DNA of 64,000 nt from Acanthosoma haemorrhoidale (Eukaryota; Arthropoda; Insecta; Hemiptera; Acanthosomatidae), in assembly GCA_930367205.1 (NCBI GenBank), contig OV884011.1, forward strand, positions 137,615,437 to 137,679,436. The letters run 5' to 3'. Positions 24,633-35,768 of the stretch are shown in pieces. Both the position numbers and the translations under genes were made by a program. Position 1 is the first letter of the stretch; every line of letters starts with the position of its first letter. The notes below the pieces were generated by a model. The model was not told the DNA's origin. It worked only from the letters and a program-made list of their open reading frames with translations, and searched no databases.

Positions 24633-26335
24633 ATGGAATCTATCACGATAAAATGTAGTGATCTCTGTGAATGTTTATTGAAAAATGAGTATTTAAAAAT
24701 AAGTTTCGGGGCTCATTTAAATATTAAATTGAAATCAGTAAATACGGACAGAAATGGTTTCCGTAAAAAGTTCAGTGAGTGTATGGAAAATGAACATGTG
24801 TTCAGTTTCTCAGATATTAGTGACAAATTGCCCGTTGATATATTTCTCTTGTCAACTAAACAAATTGAAGATTGTAGCCAAAGAAGTCAGATCAGCAAAG
24901 TTAGCAGCCTTCAAGCACTCTACTTTCAGGACTTAAATAAAGCGGCGTCCTCAGCCAGTTCTCGTCATCATCGTACAGTTTTCAGTGCGGATGAAGGGTT
25001 ATCTACTTTTATTCAAGCTAAACTCACTAAGTACCAGTATATGAAGTAATTTCCCAGCTACAAGAAATATAATTTTAGCAAAAATGAAATGGTACTATAG
25101 TGACTGTAAAATTGCGGATACTTTCGCTGAGGCGTCCTTCCAGAATTTCCTGGAACATACAGAATTTTTCAAACGAAATCCTGGTGAGGAAGAGGAAAAA
25201 TTGGACTGGAAAGAACCGTTATTGATCTCTAAATGGGGTTTTGATGGAGCCTCCGGTCAAAGCGAGTTTTCACAACGCTAATTGATGAAGGGAGAAAATA
25301 AAAGTTACACACATTTATTCATGACGTTAATAGTACCGTGGAGAATGACTCTATAAAAAAAAAGTATGAAGTCTATAAAGGAAAAGTTATCAGGCACAAT
25401 CTTCGTGCTTCTTCAATGTGGTTTTTTAGACCACTTTGGTTTCGTTACGGGAAAGAAGCTCTTGAATCGGCACGAATTTATAAGAGAGTGTTGAAAACGA
25501 ATACGCGAACTTACACGAAATCCGAGTAAACCTTGATGGAGTCAGGATCACAGTTTGACACGATCTAATTTTCACAATGCTGGATGGGAAAATAGCCCAA
25601 GCTGTAACGGATACTGCATCAGCATGAAATTGTTTTGTTTATGGTGTGCGCCCTTCAGAAATTATCGACTTAACCAAACTTTAAGAAAAGCTAGTAATCT
25701 AATCGTAAAGCTCTCAAGATAGGTACATCGTTACCACAAGCTCGAATTAAATATACGGAGTATACACTTCTCCTTGGGTAAAATTAGAACTTACAGAAAT
25801 GGAGGACTAAGAAGGAAATTCTCTCAGGCAAAAAAAAATGTATTCAACAAGAGTTCATTGAAAAACTAAGTATCAAAGATCAGAGCCGTGTTTGAAAGCA
25901 AAGATTGGCAAAATCCACGAAAATTTGATTAACTGACTTGCTATTATATTAAAGGTTATTAACGGCTGTTCGTTTATAAACCAGGTCAAGTTTAGCATTT
26001 ACGCCGAAGAAAACGACAAACAGGCTATTAAAATTTACCCATGGTACCTTTATTTACCTTTTACCTTTTATTTACCCTTAACGGCCTACAAGATTTTATT
26101 CCATGGGGGAGAAATAATTGAAGCTGAAACTCTTTTGTCAGGATTCTCTCTGAAAAAGGTAAAGAAAACCACAGTAAAGATTACAAGACATTCAGCATAA
26201 ACCTTTCAAAGAAGAACTCCAGCACTTCGACAAATGGAGATGTATTTCATAGGCTTTTGTTTCAAGCTTGAAACCTGAATTAAATAGGAAACACCTTCCT
26301 TTAAGTGAAGACGCAAAGGTAATATTAAAGTTTTT
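24633..26335 (+). pseudogene. Transib/RAG1-like transposase, broken by several stops and frameshifts
   Basis: Pieces in order: an N-terminal 138-codon frame (24633-25049); a TAA at 25047 followed by more coding-like sequence; a 65-codon frame (25084-25281) with LLISKWGFDGASGQS, whose Asp (codon 25243-25245) aligns with the first catalytic Asp of RAG1 in its CDGMGDV segment; RASSMWFFRPLWFRYGKE (25338-25529), corresponding to RAG1 around the second catalytic Asp but with Glu or another residue there; FTMLDGKIAQAVTD followed by a decayed C-x-x-C-like segment (about 25565-25650); IYPWY and LTAYKILFHGGEII (about 25973-26199); and SSLKPELNRKHLPLSEDAK near the end. The region expected to hold the catalytic Glu reads GFSLKKVKK and has lost it. 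The gene is dead. Family assignment is from motif comparison by memory. Confidence 0.6.
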
Positions 26336-26688
26336 TCATTAACTGATTACTTTTGTGTTTTACTTAAAGACATTCCCTATTTGTTAAGTAAATTGAAGTT
26401 TTTAATTTTAATATTATTCATTTTTAATAGGCATTGAAATAAAAAAGTTTGATAGAATTGACAAATCGAGATTATCTTTGCACTACAAGATGCACAAAAC
26501 AAATCTTCACTTATCCACAATTGACCACCGAGAGTAAGAATCGTGAAAAACGACTTCAAGCTACAATGGGCAATCTGTCAGAACAACTAAAGGTATGTAT
26601 TTGGAGAGAGTAGAATTCGATTCTAGAACAATAAAAACATAGAAATCGATACCAAATTTGACTCCAGGGAAGGCCGTTAGCGAGAAAC

Positions 26689-26727
26689 AGATTTTTTCCC
26701 GAAAAACTAGGGGTTTGCCCCACTGTG
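26689..26727 (-). repeat. Right terminal repeat with 23-RSS-like architecture
   Basis: Read inward on the minus strand: CACAGTG, then GGGCAAACCC and CTAGTTTTTC and GGG, then AAAAAATCT. With a 23-nt spacer the nonamer position reads AAAAAATCT (six of nine to consensus). With a 22-nt spacer it reads GAAAAAATC (also six of nine). This is less good than the left end, and an A run may be expected by chance in AT-rich DNA. Confidence 0.45.
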
Positions 26728-28109
26728 CTACGCCTACTAAGGAAGTTTAATGATCTAGGTGATTATTATTTTATAGCTCTAGACCAATAAAAGAAAAACT
26801 TAAACTTATCAGTAAAACATTTTACGCCTAGTTTTCAGTATTTTAAACAGAAATGACCCACTTAGAGTATTGGATTTAAAGTTTATGAAAAATAAAAGAT
26901 TATTTTATAGGACTATCACAAAACGAATACACAGGATAAATATAACACATTGAAAAAAAGCCATCATTCTGAGTCACTATTCACTTCAGAATAACATAAC
27001 TATTAATACAAGTGAAACAGGGTTTATTGCCTAGATAGGTATAAAGACAAACAAAAAAAACAACAGTTGTATAGTCCTGATATTAATTAATTAAAAAAAG
27101 TAATTGAAGTAACTAAATTAAAATTTATTACTTAAAATGGTAATTAAATGGAAATAAATATTCGATCTCCATTTCAGTTATTCCACAAGATGAGGGTAAT
27201 ACGTTTTGTACAACTACATCTTGAGAAGTTTAATTTTGAAATTTAAAACAACGCGATTTAAATATTATAACCTTTGGCTCAATTTCAACCTCATGCCTAA
27301 AACAAGACTCTACGGCATTTCGGAATCTGACCTGGCTGCGTTGATGGATACCATGAACAATAGCTGGGGATTTCTCCACTTTGTAAACAAATGGATGATT
27401 CTACAGAGGCAGTTTTAACATATCTAGGAGAGCAGAAGACATCTCAAGAGTCAGAGGAAGAGGAAGGCGATGAGTTAAGTGATCCAAGAGGTTGTGTAAA
27501 AGTTATAAAAAAAACACTTTGCACTCAAACTAAGATTTATCAGTAAAAAACAAAAGATCATTGGGACGGAAGGTATTTGCAGGTCATGTGGACATGATCT
27601 TGTTTGGCAAGAATAAATGGTAAGAGAATAAATAAGTATGCTACGTTTTTGCTCGTTCCATTCCTCTCGATAGTACCATTCTAGTCGGTTATTGAGGCCC
27701 TAACATACTATCACAAATATCACTCATCCCAGAGCAAGTAGGGAACGAGTAGATATGTTGGCAAAGAGCTGGCAGCTTGAACTAACTGTCTGCGGTTAGA
27801 GATGGAGGGCCACGTGATCTGGCAAACACCCTGGTCCTTCCGAAAAAGGGCCTGATCAAACATTATTCTGAGGTTATACACGCAGTGAAAATATTTGATA
27901 GGGTTGGATTTAATAGTGTAGTATAGGAGTTCGTATATCATTGAGGAGTTTGGACCCGATAATCAAAGCTATGGAATTCTCTTTGTTTAGTATATTTTCC
28001 TGTTTGCCATAAGTTCAAGTTCTCCGGAGTCTTCTTTAAATTGAGTGAGGTGAAATGATAGGTATATTTGAGAGATATTTGTTAGCCTGGAAATAACCAG
28101 ATTGTATTG
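26728..28109. other. Non-coding stretch between the Transib-like element and the tandem array
   Basis: No gene can be assigned. Within it, 27391-27546 is a 51-codon frame from ATG with an acidic patch (SQESEEEEGDELSD); it is not recognised and may be part of an unidentified transposon protein, because the frame just upstream (27206-27418) ends in a similar open context. Confidence 0.35.
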
Positions 28110-28359
28110 AAGAGATACGAATACAAATTAAATCTAATAAAATTTACTGCGTTCCATAATAAAAACGTTTTAATTACTTTTGTAAATTATTGTCCACTTA
28201 TGTCACAAAACATAATGCATATCATTTACCATGATCTTCTAATATATCAGGACCAGTTGTGGTCTTTAGTTTGATGCCTCAATACAGAAGTATTAATATT
28301 TATAACAAAGTGATTGATTAAAGACCCTAATTTTATTTTAAAAAGTATAATAGTACTAC

Positions 28360-29290
28360 GCTTGATGTTCGACTTTTTTGTTGTCCGCCATAGCTCTATT
28401 TCGTATGTTCAGATTATCCAAAAGATTGGCTTAAGTATAACTTTGTAGATTAGTAATTTATTTTCTATTGAGAGATGGGATGCCCTTTGAAGTAGTCTGT
28501 CCAGTTGTGCAAAGCGTCTGTTTAGTTCTTGCCTTTTTAGCCTCGTATGTGGGTGCCAGGTGGGTCGTTTGTCGAGATGGAAGCCTACATACCGTACTGC
28601 CTCGCATACAGTAAGAGAAAAGGAATTAAACTAAACTAGTGGACAAGACTTGTGACAGGGGTGAAGGTAATGTGGGGACATTTTGCTTCATTAACTTTGA
28701 TTCGCATTGGTTGCACCAATGATCGATCTCCTCAAGGTGTTTTTGAAGGTTATGGGATGCTATGTCGGGGTCTGGGTGGGATGACAAGACTGCAGTGTAA
28801 TCTGCAAATGTGGCCAAGAAGGTATTGGGGGTGGATCATCAGCGGTGTATAGGTTTTAGAGGATGGGGCCCAGGACACTGCCTTGTGGAACTACTGCTTT
28901 TATGGGATGGTTGTTGGAATATTCTAAACCACAACGTACTTGTAAGAAGCGGTTTGAAAGGTAGGATGTAGGATCAGGAAAAGGGTCCGTGTTAAATATT
29001 TTTTGAGCTTGTAGATCAAACCTGCGTGCCAAACCCTGTCAAAAGCTTGAGCTATATGAAGAAAGGCAGCAATACTGTTTGGTTTCAAGGGCTGAGGAGA
29101 TGTGATAAACGTGAAGGGCTTGTTGAGCAATGGAATATCGGTGACGGTAACCAAACTGGTGCATAGGAAAAAGACTTTTGAATTCAACAATTGGAAGTAG
29201 ACGTTTTAATAGGAGTTTCTCAAATATTTTTGAAAGGATAGGGAGTAGGCTAATTGGACGGTAAGATGAAGAGATGAGAAATTGAACAAA
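28360..29290 (-). pseudogene. LINE family A RT fragment inside unit copy 1
   Basis: Read on the minus strand this matches the family A ORF2 at 15600-16410: SSYRPISLLPILSKIFEKLL, FPMHQFGYRHRYSIAQQ, AQAFDRVWHAGLIYKL, a motif B region interrupted by frame changes, and FADYTAVLSSHPDPDIAS, then LSIENKLLIYKVILKPI. The catalytic box is FADY (around 28797-28805), so the second Asp is replaced by Tyr. Both ends are cut inside ORF2, with no UTR, hairpin or A tail, so it is not a simple target-primed insertion but a fragment left after rearrangement. Confidence 0.75.
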
Positions 29291-31849
29291 TATCTCTACG
29301 TTGTCAAAGCTTTGCACTATTGGCTATTGCAGCCAACTGAAATCGCTACATATGATTTATTTAATGATTGGATTAAGGTATTTAACTTTAAACCCCGCTT
29401 AGGATGATTGGGAAATATTTATTTTTTAATTAGTAACTTTTTTAGCAGTGACCATCTATTATTTTCTAAAGAGCTGCTTAAATTTTTAGGATACGCTCAT
29501 CAATAATTATAAGTGCCACACTGCGTAGACTGCTTCAAAAATATCACATATTGTGAACTTGTTGTTAGTGAATTTGTATAATTACAGTTTGAGCAAAATA
29601 AAACACAAATTGTGTATAACATACATTTGAACCCCTAAACAAAATTGTAGAAAAATGTAAATATTTGTTAATAACGAGTATTCAATTAACAAATTACACT
29701 AGGTCATGTTTTATGGTGATGTCAATTCTCATGACTCTAGGTGAACCAGGGGATTCAAAAAGACGGGCAGACATACTGACTGATATCCAAAAGAAAACAT
29801 AAAGGCTTCTGATGGTTTTGAAGACAAAAAAAAAAAGAAAAAAATAGAAAAAACGAAATCTAAAAAGATGTAGGGAAGTCCAGGACGAAATCGGTGAAGT
29901 ACAGTGCAACAAAATTACAGTCCAGTGAAATTAGGGAAAACAGCCCTAACTTGGACGAATCTCATAAAACAAAATTATTCAGTAGTAAGGGTAGTAGTTT
30001 CCCTCGTTGGAGTAGGGGATGGAGGAAAGGTGATTTGTCTTCCTCTTTTTGTGAGTACTTGAAAAACTGTGAGGTTTAACGTTAAAATATTATATACTAA
30101 TTACTTATTTTGGTACTGAAATTGAAACATAGCAACCAGTACTTTATACATAATAAACGTAATCAGTTATAATTTACATTAATTGCATGCTTGAAATGTC
30201 AATAAGAAATATACCTGTGGTTTATAGTTTTACGAACTACTCATTTCTTGTTATGGAATACACCAAGAGTACGTATGCGTCATCCCTCCCTTATCAGTAA
30301 TATAAATGACACATCGGTAACTTAGCGGTAACTAACAGCTTAGCGGTTATCTAAGCCTTTTTTCTTTCCTCCTTAACTCGTATCAGGGTTTGAAAGAGCT
30401 TTCTATGTACTTTAAGTGTGTACTCTTCTTCAACTATTACTTTTCTCCCGGAACCTGAAGTGGAAAACTATACCGGAAAAGGTGAAGGGAAACCTATAAC
30501 AGGTCTATTTTTTTTGTATCTTTAAAATAATTTCTAAATTTACTCTATAACAAAGAAAAGAAGAGAAGCGGGCTTTATATCACCGGATACTACTTGAACC
30601 GACCAGTGGTGAAGGACAGAAACCAGTTCAATGCACTGTTTGAAAAATTAAGATTCTATATTAAAAAGGAAAATTGAATGGTCTTGTGTATTTCATGGAC
30701 ATATGGGCAACTCCAACCTTGGCTGAGAAAATTTTAAAGCGAATGTTATTCCGCCATTATTCCTTGAACTAGGTAAAAACCCTGTATATATGTCACCCTC
30801 CCTTGTCATCAATTGCAATGCCAGATGAATGAATAGATGACAAGGGTTTGAAGGAAAGAGGTGTTTATTCAAAATTACTGCTCATGTCAATAAACTGGCT
30901 CACTGGAGAGCCAACACGATATCCCACGCTCTCGTTCCTATTGGGGATTTAGCAAAGGTGTCTGGCCTAAAATTTAAACGGTGCGATTAAAAAACTCGAC
31001 CTTACTGAACTAACGGTTCACAAATATTAGATTGAAAATTTATAGGTTGGTCTAGAAATTTAATATTCTACTTAATTGTTCCAAATTACAGATCCCATCC
31101 AACTTGTGCTTCGTGACTTACTTAAACATGGCCGATAAATAGTCAGTAAATAAAGCAACTAGACTGTTTTTTTTTTTCATATTATTCAATACGTCTATTT
31201 TGCGTTACTAATACTAATATTTGCGTAAGTAATACACTTTTTTCTCATTTTCATTGTTCAATTAAATAATTTTAGGCTCATTTATTGATATTTGATAATA
31301 AATAGTTTATTTTTACTTTCTCATAGAAGTAACTCACAGTCGCAGTTCGCTTCGACCAGGTGAACCGAAGTATTACCTACGCACGGAACAAAACCCTTGA
31401 TTTGAATTCTCACCTGTGAGAACTGGATTTTTTGAGTGGCCGACTTTTAAAATAAACTCAGCATCTTCTCTTACTTAATAAAGAATAAAATCGTAATGCC
31501 AAAAAGATTTATATTGGAATTTATAAAATGAATTCCATTCATGGCATGAAACATTTTATTCCACAATATAGATTAAAATTCCTATCTGGAATAAAAGATT
31601 AAAATGAGATCTATTGATAAATCCTTTAGTCTTTTTTTATCTAATTTTTGATTATTTACTTAATTTACAGAGCTTTACATACGCGCAGTAAATTTATTCA
31701 CTATGCGACTATATACACAAAATGGTATAAATATATGCTGATGTTGTACCAACTTATTTACCACGAATAAATAGGAGTTCCCCTCTTCTCAGCCCAGAAA
31801 ATATCCACCTAAGTTTCCATGTTTCATAATAAGAATTTTCAAAAGGTGT
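29291..31849. other. Non-coding part of unit (left), copy 1
   Basis: No gene can be assigned. The plus-strand frame at 29894-30079 (61 codons, no ATG start) is hydrophilic and follows an A-rich tract at 29827-29850, with no recognised motif. A short perfect hairpin TTCTCAC-CT-GTGAGAA occurs near 31408-31423. Equivalent segments lie 10,986 bp downstream in copy 2 and again in copies 3 and 4. Confidence 0.4.
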
Positions 31850-32600
31850 GAACTAAGAAAGGGTAAAACTAGTTTATGACACTGCTAAAGCCCACTAGGG
31901 AGCGCGGCGTGCTTATCCTCGGTTCTGACCTGCCTATATAAGGCCCAGATTCGGGGTTTTGACTCTCGGAACCCAGCACCTCAAGTGAACACTACTCGAA
32001 GCTCTACTTATTCACTTAGCTCTACGCGAAGCATGACTTATTCACTACCTCTGGATCTCTCTTTCCTCACTATGTTTAAGTCCGGCGTTGTCAACCCCCA
32101 CAACTTCCCAGGGATTCTCGGCCTTCGTCTCGCTAAAACTAGGAGGTGCTCCTTGGAAGAGATCTCTTCCTTGCGGACAACGGTTGTCGTGGCCCTGCAA
32201 ACTTACCAAGCAGTGTTTCCCACGGCGATTCAGTCTGCCTCTCTCCGGTTCACACTCGCCTTTGGGATCCGGATGGATTTCGCCTACCCTCAGATACCGA
32301 GTGTGAATTCATGGTCATTCCAAGATCACATAAAATACCTATAATACCTACCGTGTTCCTCATCTCCTGAACATAGGACAATAGGACACTGTCTGGGCAC
32401 GACTTCTAAGATCTTATGGAGTCAGATCAATACGAATAAATCTGCCCACCGACTAGGCCGTGAGGAAAGGTCAAAGACCACAGGTCCACCCACTTTATCT
32501 GTTTCTTGACGCTCACCGGACAGCAGCCGGGTCATAGAGACTCCAGCTCGCGGTGGGGGTACTCCCTTTTGGGACTACCCTACAGTTGGTAAGATACCTG
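31850..32600 (+). promoter_or_regulatory. GC-rich segment with TATA box and 103-codon frame, copy 1 (solo-LTR-like or first exon)
   Basis: A TATATAAG box (31935-31942) in GC-rich context is followed by a transcribed-looking segment with a 30-bp imperfect repeat (31997-32056, twice CGAAGC...ACTTATTCACT) and an ATG at 32033 opening 103 codons to 32344. The peptide has no recognised domain. Downstream, TTGGTAAGATACC (about 32587) resembles a 5' splice site. The arrangement could be a solo LTR of an unrelated retrovirus-like element or a promoter with first exon. I cannot decide, and boundary repeats were not found. Confidence 0.35.
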
Positions 32601-34244
32601 CAATGCAATATATTTTGCCCGAGATTCAGCATGAAAATAGCGATATTAGTGAAAATATGCCACAATCAGAACTATTTTAAATTCAATGATTTTTTTGCGC
32701 AGACATGATAAAAATATAAATAACTTTCCCATATTCCATATATTATGTAAAACTATAATCCCGTATTTATAAAATATTTCTGGCAAATTAGGGAATATTT
32801 TGAAAAAAAAGCGGGCATTGGTGTAGGCTTTTACGCTACCCAATGTCCGTCCCTACAGACTCGATTCAGTAAGAAGTTAGGTTGGGTATATATAGAATAG
32901 AGAGTGGGGAATAAAATATCTCTTATGTTGGTAGAGCAAGTAGAAAATTATCTATTACATGCAAAGAACGTCTTAAACAAAAAATAATCCAATTATACCA
33001 TCATTTATAGGAGGAAGAACATCATAATGTACCTCGTAGAGTCCATTTGCTACACCACAATACTAATAAAAAAATAATTAACAGTCTTGAAACCATTGAA
33101 ATTAAGTTAATCTCCCTAATATTGAACAATATAAATAAATAAAATCATGAAGAAATAAAGAAACCCATCTCCTCCAAACCTTTTGAATAAAGACTAGCTA
33201 GAAGGGCAAACCTATTTTAAAACTCGAATTAATATTATTAATTTCAAATGTAAGTTTTTCAAAATTTTTCACACCATCAAATGGTTGAGCAGCAACGAGT
33301 TTAATTTGTTATTGTGTTTTTTATTGTTTGATTTATTAAATAACAAATATGTGCCGAATTTTTTAAAACATTTTAATTTTCTCAATTTTAATAACATATA
33401 AAGTGGATGGACCATTTTGGACATAGGGAGTTCAGTACTTAATAATAATATTTTAAAAAGGTTTATTTATTGAATTCCATTAATTATTACTTTTAATGAT
33501 TGATTTTATTTGTTTTCGATGGCAAGTCCATTTTTGTATTATTTGACTTCATTTTAGCAACTGATGATGACAGCTTAGAGCTGCCTAAAACGTAATTTAC
33601 CAATAAAATAAACTATATTGTGGAGAGACAGAAGATTTATTATTTAATAATAAGATTTTTATTCAAATCACCATCAATTGAATGATTGCTTGTTGTATAT
33701 GAAAAATAGCAAGAGATCGTCGAATTTCTGTTATGATTGCCGAGGAAAAAATTACTGTTTCTTCTAAAATAAAAAGCTTGTCTTTTTTCCCCTCTGATTC
33801 GAATGTAAGCGATTCCAGATAAAATCGATGGCAGTCAATTGAGAGAGGAAACTTTTTAGAAGATAGCTGTCTAGTTTGTAAACCACAGGCTTAGGCTTTT
33901 TGTGATTGAGAAAAACGCTAAATCGACTTTCATGGGAAACATTGGAAAAACTATGTGAATGGTATCATTAGAAAAAAAGTTTTTACGGCTTAAGAACTCT
34001 AATGCCTGGATCATTGTTTTTTTGTATACATTTGATCTTGACGACCATACAAATATCAGGGCAGAATAATGATCCACTGTATGTTTTTATTACTCTTATT
34101 TGAATGAACCCTTGAAGTGACATATAACGAACCTTTTTTTCTGGATGGTTTTTAAGAATATTGAACCTCCTGTCGTTGAATTATTCATGTATATATATAT
34201 ATTATAGAATTTAAAGTAAAAACGATGGTAAAAATAAGGTAGGT

Positions 34245-34248
<4 letters not shown>
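32601..34248. other. AT-rich non-coding part of unit (middle), copy 1
   Basis: No gene is seen. It contains the hammerhead-like motif at 33561-33591. Minus-strand frames at 32646-32843 and 33871-34077 are AT-driven. Confidence 0.4.
33561..33591 (+). ncRNA. Hammerhead-ribozyme-like motif or retroelement terminal signature, copy 1
   Basis: CTGATGA (33561-33567) is followed by a hairpin CAGCT-TAG-AGCTG (33571-33583) and then AAAAC (33587-33591), the order of CUGANGA, stem II and GAAAC in hammerheads. The G of GAAA is not preserved, and stems I and III are not evident. Similar sequences occur at the ends of Penelope-like and other retroelements, some with active hammerheads. Here it is probably decayed. 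Copies lie at 44547-44577 and 55533-55563. Confidence 0.3.

Positions 34249-34301
<53 letters not shown>
34249..34301. repeat. (TA)n microsatellite, gypsy target site, copy 1
   Basis: About 26 TA dinucleotides directly precede the 5' LTR, and another TA tract (38049-38062) follows the 3' LTR. The element therefore sits inside a TA microsatellite, consistent with a TATA target duplication. Confidence 0.9.
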
Positions 34302-34305
<4 letters not shown>

Positions 34306-34490
34306 AACCACCAATAAGACGATTAAACAGGTAAACAATAACATGAAATAGATAATGGTTAAGCCTCTTATTCTAACTGTATATATAGGAGATGAAATAT
34401 AATAAAGCCAGTTAAGTTCTATCAGTGGTCTCATGCTTACTATCTCAAACCCTACCTATTTTACATCTTAGATTCAGTATAATCATAACT
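34302..34490 (+). repeat. 5' LTR of gypsy element, copy 1
   Basis: It is 178 bp aligned (34313-34490) plus about 11 bp of weaker similarity at the 5' edge. It differs from the 3' LTR at 7 of 178 positions. It contains CTGTATATATAGG, a possible TATA box (near 34377-34389), and AATATAATAAAG, a possible poly(A) signal. In this copy the edge reads AATTTAACC; the other two units have AAGTTAACC. Confidence 0.8.
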
Positions 34491-34509
34491 GGTGCCGAAA
34501 CCCGGGATT
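34490..34509 (+). other. Primer-binding site complementary to tRNA-Phe
   Basis: TGGTGCCGAAACCCGGGATT is the reverse complement of the CCA-tailed 3' end of animal tRNA-Phe(GAA), whose acceptor arm ends GGGTTTCGGCACCA. At least 18 nt match. The first T is also the last base of the LTR if the LTR ends in TAACT. The tRNA sequence is recalled, not searched. Confidence 0.75.
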
Positions 34510-34593
34510 ACGTACCTGAGATGCAATCTCCGGACTCCGGCGTCGGGAAACGGATAGTGGAATTAAGTTTTCGGCAGTGAAAAGTACGTATAG

Positions 34594-35460
34594 TATGGGG
34601 GAGAAAGAGCAGTTCGCGAAGCTGGAGTACGAAGACTGTCGAGGACCGCGCGAAGCCATAATATGAACTAACAGAGGCTGCTAAGACTACTCAGATGGAG
34701 TTAGTAAAAATACGAACTCAGAATTCCTCGTTCATTCACGGGGTTATAAGCCAACTAGAACCCTTTACTGGGGTTACGGGTGACCTCGACCACTTTATCA
34801 TAGGAGGCGACCAAATTAAGGAGCTGATTATAGCCCGGAAGAATGCTGGTACGTTAGAGGAATCGGACGTGAAGTTATTAAGTTCATTAATAGTATTAAT
34901 GAATTAATAATACAGGGTAGTCTATCACCACCGTGGGATGCGCTGAAGCTATGCCTGAAGAAGTTGTACGGTGGCGGGAGGTGGACTCCAGAGGAGGATG
35001 TCTTTTATTTACTCAAAGAATGCCGGGATCCGGGGCAATCGAAGGTAGAATTCGCAGAAAAGCTGCTAGTAATGTACAACCGTCTCATGCAGAAAATGGT
35101 TGAGACTTTCGGACAGACCGAAGAAGCGTAGAAGCTGGAATTTTTTTCAGAAGAGTAATGAAAGTAAAATTGAACCATTACATGGACCGATAAGGTTCAC
35201 GCCCAAAAGATTGGGACATTCTAGAGTGCACGCACGTATTGAGGAGGGGAAGACGAAGCCCATCGCAGCGAAGCGGCAGAACATGAAATACTGAAAGACG
35301 GATAAACCGGGTACCGGAGAACCGAGCGACGGAGTTACCGAGTGCAACCGGATGGGACATCTGGAAGTCCAATGCAAGCTGACACGGTGCTTTGAGTCCT
35401 AGAAACAAGGGCACGTGGCAAGAGTTCTAGACGCAACTTCGAGGCCAGGAAAAGGGGATT
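34594..35460 (+). pseudogene. gypsy gag remnant, copy 1
   Basis: MGEKEQFAKLEYED opens at 34594, and stops follow. The 70-codon frame at 34695-34907 has QLEPFTGVTGDLDHF, like the start of a gypsy capsid (an F-x-G ... L-x-x-F pattern). The next frame reads PPWDALKLCLKKLYGG and SKVEFAEKLLVMYNRLM. Two decayed CCHC zinc knuckles follow near 35335-35410: one retains C-N-R-M-G-H-L-E-V-Q-C but lacks the first Cys, and the second has a stop codon inside it. Confidence 0.6.
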
Positions 35461-35768
35461 CCGACCTGAACCCATGGAGGTCAATACCCAGGTCTGGACC
35501 GGCAGACGAACGGACAGGAGGAGTGACAGGCGCTCAGCAGCGAGGAGAGTGCCCATACTGAGCGCAGGGGTCCGGCCGTGGAGAGGAACGAGGCGACTGG
35601 AGGGATCCCTTGGAAAGGGGGCCGTGAGGAGCAGAGATCGTGGTGTGGCGTTCTCGGGCTGATTGAGGGTACGGCGATGGGCGGGGCAACCGAGCGCAAG
35701 ACAAGGCGATTTTCATTAATAGCGTCAGGAGCGGGAGGAATACAAGGTTGCCCTTGGCGATATAGGGG

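Larger units (their letters stand above)
24124..26727 (+). mobile_element. Transib/RAG1-like DNA transposon remnant with both terminal inverted repeats
   Basis: The element is bounded by inverted copies of CACAGTGGGGCA: 24124-24135 on the left and its complement at 26716-26727 on the right. Between them a single broken plus-strand gene (24633 to about 26335) resembles the Transib/RAG1-like transposase family. The CACAGTG start and the protein agree with each other, since Transib elements and RAG recombination signals share this heptamer. A 5-bp target duplication, expected for Transib, is not visible: CGTCA precedes and CTACG follows. TACG occurs on both sides, but at unequal distance. No second gene such as a RAG2-like one is apparent. 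Confidence 0.65.

Noticed and set aside
24119..26732. Target-site duplication of the Transib-like element
   Set aside because: The five bases on each side (CGTCA and CTACG) do not match. TACG occurs near both ends, but 3 bp away on one side and 1 bp on the other.
34096..34434. 112-codon frame with Tyr-Ile repeats
   Set aside because: It is a translation of the TA microsatellite and LTR. Its C-terminus changes when the TA tract gains 4 bp in copy 3.
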